A stretch of DNA of 64,000 bases. Source: Pseudorasbora parva (Eukaryota; Chordata; Actinopteri; Cypriniformes; Gobionidae). The notes beneath the pieces are model-generated. The model ran no database searches. It saw nothing but the letters and a program-made list of their open reading frames with translations, and was not told where the DNA came from. Position numbers and translations under genes: made by a program. Of the stretch, positions 59,058 through 64,000 are shown in pieces. Every line of letters begins with the position of its first letter. Within the stretch, counting starts at the first letter, position 1. Where the stretch lies: the NCBI RefSeq assembly GCF_024679245.1, contig NC_090177.1, positions 39,238,303-39,302,302 on the forward strand, in the 5' to 3' direction.

Positions 59058-61311
59058 TAAGGCCGCCCAAATCGTCCCAATGGAGGCTAACGATCGGCGG
59101 GTGAAGGTTCGCTGCGCGTTCGTCTTTTCAGCGGGGAAAAGGGGATTTTATTCCAATTCCTCTTAATCTGACTCCATTTAATGATAATTTAGAATTTGGG
59201 TTAGAATGCCAATTGGTTATTTGGTCATTCATTTTTAATAGTTTAAGTACACATTTAATTATTCCGTTTAACCCTTTGTTGAAATTATACCCAACCTGAA
59301 TAATTCCAGAGCAAGTCAGAATCCATCAAAAGTGTAACAATTTATTTAACAGTCAGGTAAATGTATAAAGCCAATTACATAGTCAATTCAAAGGTAATCC
59401 AACATCAAATACTCCGAAGTAAAGAATGAAATGTATACCTGACTTCTGAAAATTACATAATGCTGGCTATCTTGAGACATCCAGCATTACGGGCTGACCG
59501 GTTTAAAGTGTCAAGCCCTGAGCTCTTTGCAACATTTCCTTAAATACCCAGAAACAAATGCACAAACTCTTTGAAGTGTAAACAAGTTCACAATGGGAAT
59601 TTGCATTGATCAAGACTTGTATTGATCCAAAGGCCAAATGGCTGAAAGCCACACCCACCAAACTAAGACAAGATATCTTTAAACTCTTAAAACATTGATT
59701 ATCTTTTGGTTAACTTCTGTGGAGTTGTGATATTTGTACCAGTCGCACTGAGACATTTCAAACGATATCAAACACATATAATACTGTATCGTGTTGATTG
59801 ACATTGTAATATAGAGATTTTGTGTGTATTTTCAGGTGATCTCAGCATGAGACAGGGAAGGAATTGGGGGAGAGGGAGTATATAGGGAAAGATGTAGATT
59901 AGCTGATAGTGAGGTGAGACTTGCGTCTCCAGTGGTGTGTGAGGGACAGTTCAGATGTTAATTTCCTTTATTTTCTCAGAGAGTCCTTGTTCTTCATTCA
60001 GACATTTCGGCATATACTAGTTTTTTCAGTCTTACACGGTAAACTCTTATTATTTCACTTTGGCAAGGTTAATTCAATTTTTCATTCTTGGGCACCTTTA
60101 ATGCTGTTTCTGATAAAAAGGTGTGAGAATACTATGGATGTATGGAGTATATACTAATAAAATAAACAGCCTCTTTATCTTTTTTATTGTCTTTCTTTGA
60201 GTTGTGTAAACTATATGTAGCCTCACAGAATACAACATAATTACAAATGGATATACATGCTCAGAAAGCAGTGCGGCACATTTAGAGCTTAAATTGTGAC
60301 ACATTTCTCAAAGCTGTGCAGGAGCTCAGTTATCTAAACCCTTTCTGATAGCTCCTCCCCAGGTGTGTGTGTGTGTGTGTGTGTTGCCATGGAAACAGAG
60401 TGATTTTTAAATACTTCTGTTTCATGTAATATTCCTTGAGTCTTCTTCTGTCGGCTCAGCATATTGCCGTAATGAGATGAATGCGCAGCGGATGATGGTA
60501 TCAGGATTAATGAACATGAAAAATTGTTATTTTTCTGAGTAGCTGTTAGTGCATTATTATTTTGAAAATAAATAAATGTTGAAATGTTAATAAAATAATG
60601 ACGTCTGACCGTATATAAAGCCACAATATCAAACTGTTTTTTTTTTCATTTCCTGAAAAGTAGCGGTTTTTGGCATATGAGGTTTCCGGCCAGCAGCGAT
60701 ATCCAACAAACAGAGACTTCAATTCATGAACATTTCCCCGGTTTATTTTTAGATTCTAAAATGTACATCCATTTGACAAAGTTGTGCACTAAACAGCAGT
60801 TTTATTATCCTATTTGCAATGTAATCAGACCCCCAAAATATGCAGGGGCCATCTAACATTGACCTCTCAGTCACAGTGTGAGTTGAATAAATTTATCAAA
60901 TGTCACACAGAAAGAGCTATAACAAAAAGGGTTGTGTTCTGAAATCTAGCGATATTCCTACCTAGATAACATTTCAAGCCACAAACAACCCAGTTTATGT
61001 TTCTGACAGTGGGTGCCCCTACTCCTAAACTTTGTGAAGTCCGCTTCATTAATAATATGAGATCGCAATGATCTAAAATGAGCGACAGCTTAAAGATTAT
61101 AAAGGGAGCGCTCTGCCTCTTTCAGCCATGCCAAACCCAACATACAATATGTTTACTTTTCTGTTCAAATTAACAGTGGTTTGGGAATGGAGATGCTTTC
61201 ATAACAATTCATGTATCATTATGTTTATTGCTGGGATGTGCAGGTTGTTAGGTGATGCATAAATTGGTGTGACACATAAATCATGTTTTTAAAGGGGAAG
61301 CACATCTCACT

Positions 61312-61720
61312 TACGTAATGATTCATGATTCGGATCGCCAGTTTCACGTGATTTCAGCAGTTTGACAAGTGATCCGAATCAAGAATCAATCCGCTGATTC
61401 ACAACCGTTTGAATCTTTATTTGAGGTTTGAAAACAAACACGGAAAAGACAATGCTGAATAAAGTCGTAGTTTTTGTTATTTTTTACCAAAATGTATTTT
61501 AAGTACCGATGCTTCAAGAGATTCTGATTAACTCACTGATGTCTCATATGGACTACTGTGATGATGTTTTTATTCCCTTTCTGGACATGGACAGTATAGT
61601 GTGCGTACACTTAGATACGCTCTCGGACTAAATATAAAATATCTTAAACTATGTCTGAAGATGAACGGAGGTCTTACGGGTGTGGAACGACATTAGGGTG
61701 AGTGATTAATGACAAATTTA
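61312..61720. repeat. Truncated TTAA-type palindromic element
   Basis: Shares its core (GGACATGGACAGTATAGTGT and GAATAAAGTCGTAGTTTTTG) and right arm with the element at 11194-11753. The left arm is mostly absent, and the right end runs into the 21-bp tandem array. Confidence 0.7.
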
Positions 61721-61747
61721 ATTTTTTAAATTTTACCCCAAAGAGGT

Positions 61748-63048
61748 TTTAGCACAAAGAAATCAAGCCACAGCACAAAGAAATCAAGCCTCAACACAAA
61801 TAAATCAAGCCACAACACGACGAAATCAAGCCACAACACAAATAAATCAAGCCACAACACGACGAAATCAAGCCACAGCACAAAGAAATCAAGCCACAAC
61901 ACGACGAAATCAAGCCACAACACAAATAAATCAAGCCACAACACAAAGAAATCAAGCCACAGCACAAAGAAATCAAGCCACAGCACAAAGAAATCAAGCC
62001 ACAGCACAAAGAAATCAAGCCACAACACAAATAAATCAAGCCACAACACGACGAAATCAAGCCACAACACAAAGAAATCAAGCCACAGCACAAAGAAATC
62101 AAGCCACAGCACAAAGAAATCAAGCCACAACACGACGAAATCAAGCCACAACACGACGAAATCAAGCCACAGCACAAAGAAATCAAGCCACAACACAAAT
62201 AAATCAAGCCACAACACGACGAAATCAAGCCACAACACAAATAAATCAAGCCACAGCACAAAGAAAATAAGCCACAGCACAAAGAAAATAAGCCACAACA
62301 CAAAGACATTAATCCACAACACAAATAAATCAAGCCACAGCACAAATAAATCAAGCCACAACACAAATAAATCAAGCCACAACACGACAAAATCAAGCCA
62401 CAACACAAATAAATCAAGCCACAGCACAAAGAAAATAAGCCACAAAACAAAGAAATCAAGCCACAACACGACGAAATCAAGCCACAACACAAATAAATCA
62501 AGCCACAACACAAAGAAATCAAGCCACAGCACAAAGAAATCAAGCCACAGCACAAAGAAATCAAGCCACAGCACAAAGAAATCAAGCCACAACACAAATA
62601 AATCAAGCCACAACACGACGAAATCAAGCCACAACACAAAGAAATCAAGCCACAGCACAAAGAAATCAAGCCACAGCACAAAGAAATCAAGCCACAACAC
62701 GACGAAATCAAGCCACAACACAAAGAAATCAAGCCACAGCACAAAGAAATCAAGCCACAACACAAATAAATCAAGCCACAACACGACGAAATCAAGCCAC
62801 AACACAAATAAATCAAGCCACAGCACAAAGAAAATAAGCCACAGCACAAAGAAAATAAGCCACAACACAAAGACATTAATCCACAACACAAATAAATCAA
62901 GCCACAGCACAAATAAATCAAGCCACAACACAAATAAATCAAGCCACAACACGACAAAATCAAGCCACAACACAAATAAATCAAGCCACAGCACAAAGAA
63001 AATAAGCCACAAAACAAAGAAATCAAGCCACAACACAAAGACATTAAG
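61748..63048. repeat. 21-bp minisatellite with 567-bp higher-order period
   Basis: About 62 head-to-tail units of ATCAAGCCACA(A/G)CACAAAGA with variants (AAATAA, CGACGA, AGACATTA). A rare variant, CAAAGACATTAATCC, occurs at 62302 and 62869, exactly 27 units (567 bp) apart, with the same variant order around it. Because 21 is divisible by 3 and the units lack stops, long minus-strand frames (heptapeptide FFVLWLD) run through it. They are not regarded as a gene. Confidence 0.93.
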
Positions 63049-64000
63049 GGCCCTATCTTGCACTCAGCGCAATTGACTTTGTACACCGACGCATGTGTCA
63101 TTCCTATTTTGCACCCGCGCAAAGCGTGCTTTTCCCTCCACAGAAGCACGTCGCTAAACTAGTGAATGAACTTGCGCTCCCTGGGCGGTTCAGCGCAAAA
63201 AAGGAGGCGTGTTCCGGCGCAAACAATCCCTGGTGCTATTTTGCTGTTCCATTAAATAATTGCGCAACACTCACCAGAAAAAACCCAGTCTAAAGTCAGC
63301 GGCACGTTGCGCGTTGTTCATTATGCTATTTTAAGGGCACATGACCATAATGTATAGCGTGCACAACGCGCATACACTTTGCTCATGTAATCTACACAGA
63401 TGTAACAGTTATTTTTGCAAATCATAAATTGTTACACTTAAAAAATATATTAACACATGAGATGACGGAAATCATTGTGGTGTGCAACGAAGATGTGAAA
63501 AAAAAATAGGCATAAATCTAGCTTACAAATTATTCAGGCTAATTGTAGTAATTAAGGATCAGACCTGTTTGCCCAATAGTGGCAAGACATATATATATAT
63601 AAGGACATCTGACAAATTGGTTTGTCCGTCAAGAACCAGGAAAAAAAATCGACTGAAAAACTGAAAAAAACTGTTTAACCGACGCTATTTTGGGTGGGTT
63701 TCTCCCATCCCCATACAACACAACTTCTCTGTCTTTCACTGCTCTTACAAGAACATCAGTCTCCTCGGCTGTGAACCGCTCCTGGCGTGCGCCTGGTAAA
63801 TACGCCATAATAATAGCAATCCATAATGGAACTTGCGCACCTGCTTTTAAAGGGGAATGTTGGATGACGCTCTGATTGGTTTATTCACGTCACGCCCAAA
63901 CCACACCTATGAATAATGAAGCTACTTCAGACCAAACCATTTTAGATTTGCGCCGGGCGCAAGAGCCATTTATCCCGCCGGGAAAATAGCAACAGCGCCG
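63049..64000. mobile_element. GGGCCCTATCTTGCAC repeat, cut by the window end
   Basis: It begins GGGCCCTATCTTGCACTCAG directly after the 21-bp array. Near the window end TTTGCGCCGGGCGCAAGA is the inverse of the same GCGC-rich end motif, so the right terminus is probably just outside. No coding sequence was recognised. The family is palindromic and CpG-rich at the ends. Confidence 0.55.

Larger units (their letters stand above)
57874..60097. mobile_element. TTAA-flanked DNA element inserted in Tc1 copy E
   Basis: A 2224-bp insert with TTAA duplicated on both sides (57870-57873, 60098-60101). The ends are AGGTGGCCTAGAATGA and, inverted from the right, AGGTGCCCAAGAATGA. TTAA targets point to piggyBac or Kolobok; no transposase was recognised. 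It holds a CACTGTAAAAA MITE (58513-58733) and an AT-rich element (58797-59057). About 59270-59620 is unexplained and faintly LTR-like. Confidence 0.8.
57482..60133 (+). mobile_element. Tc1/mariner element, copy E, split by a TTAA element and 3'-truncated
   Basis: The left end CACAATCAGGCATAACATTA follows TA at 57480-57481. The transposase start is at 57598. At the TTAA at 57870-57873 the sequence switches to a 2.2-kb foreign element and resumes after the duplicated TTAA at 60098-60101 with TGCTGTTTCTGATAAAAAGG, the expected Tc1 continuation. It ends by about 60133; no right TIR was found. Confidence 0.75.
51407..64000 (+). other. nav1: NAV1 intron 3, 5' part
   Basis: From the donor at 51407 to the window end no continuation of NAV1 coding sequence was recognised, so this is read as intron 3 running out of the window. 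It holds microsatellites, MITEs, two Tc1 elements and the 21-bp array. About 52180-53020, 53860-54510, 56150-56950 and 60140-61300 show no gene. Confidence 0.75.

Noticed and set aside
61748..63048. CRISPR-like array
   Set aside because: Units are contiguous with no spacers, and the DNA is vertebrate; it is a minisatellite.
61726..63149. Two 440-450 codon minus-strand frames of WLDFFVL / CCGLISL repeats
   Set aside because: They are translations of the 21-bp minisatellite in two frames; both being open shows it is a property of the repeat. No start context, domain or flanking gene structure.

Overview
This is vertebrate nuclear DNA, almost certainly from a cyprinid (carp/zebrafish-type) teleost. 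The evidence is one split vertebrate gene with GT-AG introns and phase-preserving joins, embedded in the transposon mix typical of cyprinids: several Tc1-like elements, palindromic TTAA-flanked elements whose arms carry the GGGTTAGTTCACCC motif, a DIRS-type tyrosine-recombinase retrotransposon, hAT-like MITEs and long microsatellites. There is nothing prokaryotic, no CRISPR array and no operon.

The only host gene I can support is the 5' part of neuron navigator 1 (NAV1), on the + strand. Exon 1 (start codon 8394, donor after 9153), exon 2 (33042-33144) and exon 3 (51062-51406) join in frame to give the first 402 complete codons. The acceptor after exon 3 lies outside the window. Introns 1 and 2 are about 23.9 and 17.9 kb. 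The 8.4 kb upstream of the start codon holds two Tc1 elements, one 9-bp-TSD element and a purine-rich leader.

Layout. 1-8393: upstream DNA with a 497-bp 9-bp-TSD element, Tc1 copies A and B, a hairpin and the GA-rich leader. 9154-33041 (intron 1): a foldback element with a second element nested at a TTAA site (10.9-13.1 kb), Tc1 copy C, an AGAAT microsatellite, a foldback split by a 9-bp-TSD element (18.1-19.4 kb), GC-rich TIR DNA, a 1.7-kb degenerate tandem array (26.2-27.9 kb), two more 9-bp-TSD elements and a SINE-like repeat. 33145-51061 (intron 2): a TIR element, G/T-rich minisatellites built on a repeated composite unit (34.3-40.3 kb) broken by a DIRS remnant, a Kolobok-like THAP-bearing TTAA element, a nearly complete DIRS element (43.8-49.6 kb) and a non-autonomous hAT with a perfect 8-bp TSD. 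51407-64000 (intron 3): GGAT/GATA microsatellites, a TTAA element, Tc1 copy D, Tc1 copy E split by a 2.2-kb TTAA element, a 1.3-kb array of 21-bp repeats and the start of another palindromic repeat.

No functional cooperation between the elements is claimed. The most informative content is the insertion record: exact target-site duplications, nested insertions whose empty site can be read, a four-copy 9-bp-TSD family carrying a conserved short reading frame, and a DIRS element whose gag-RT-RNase H frame is interrupted by a single TGA.
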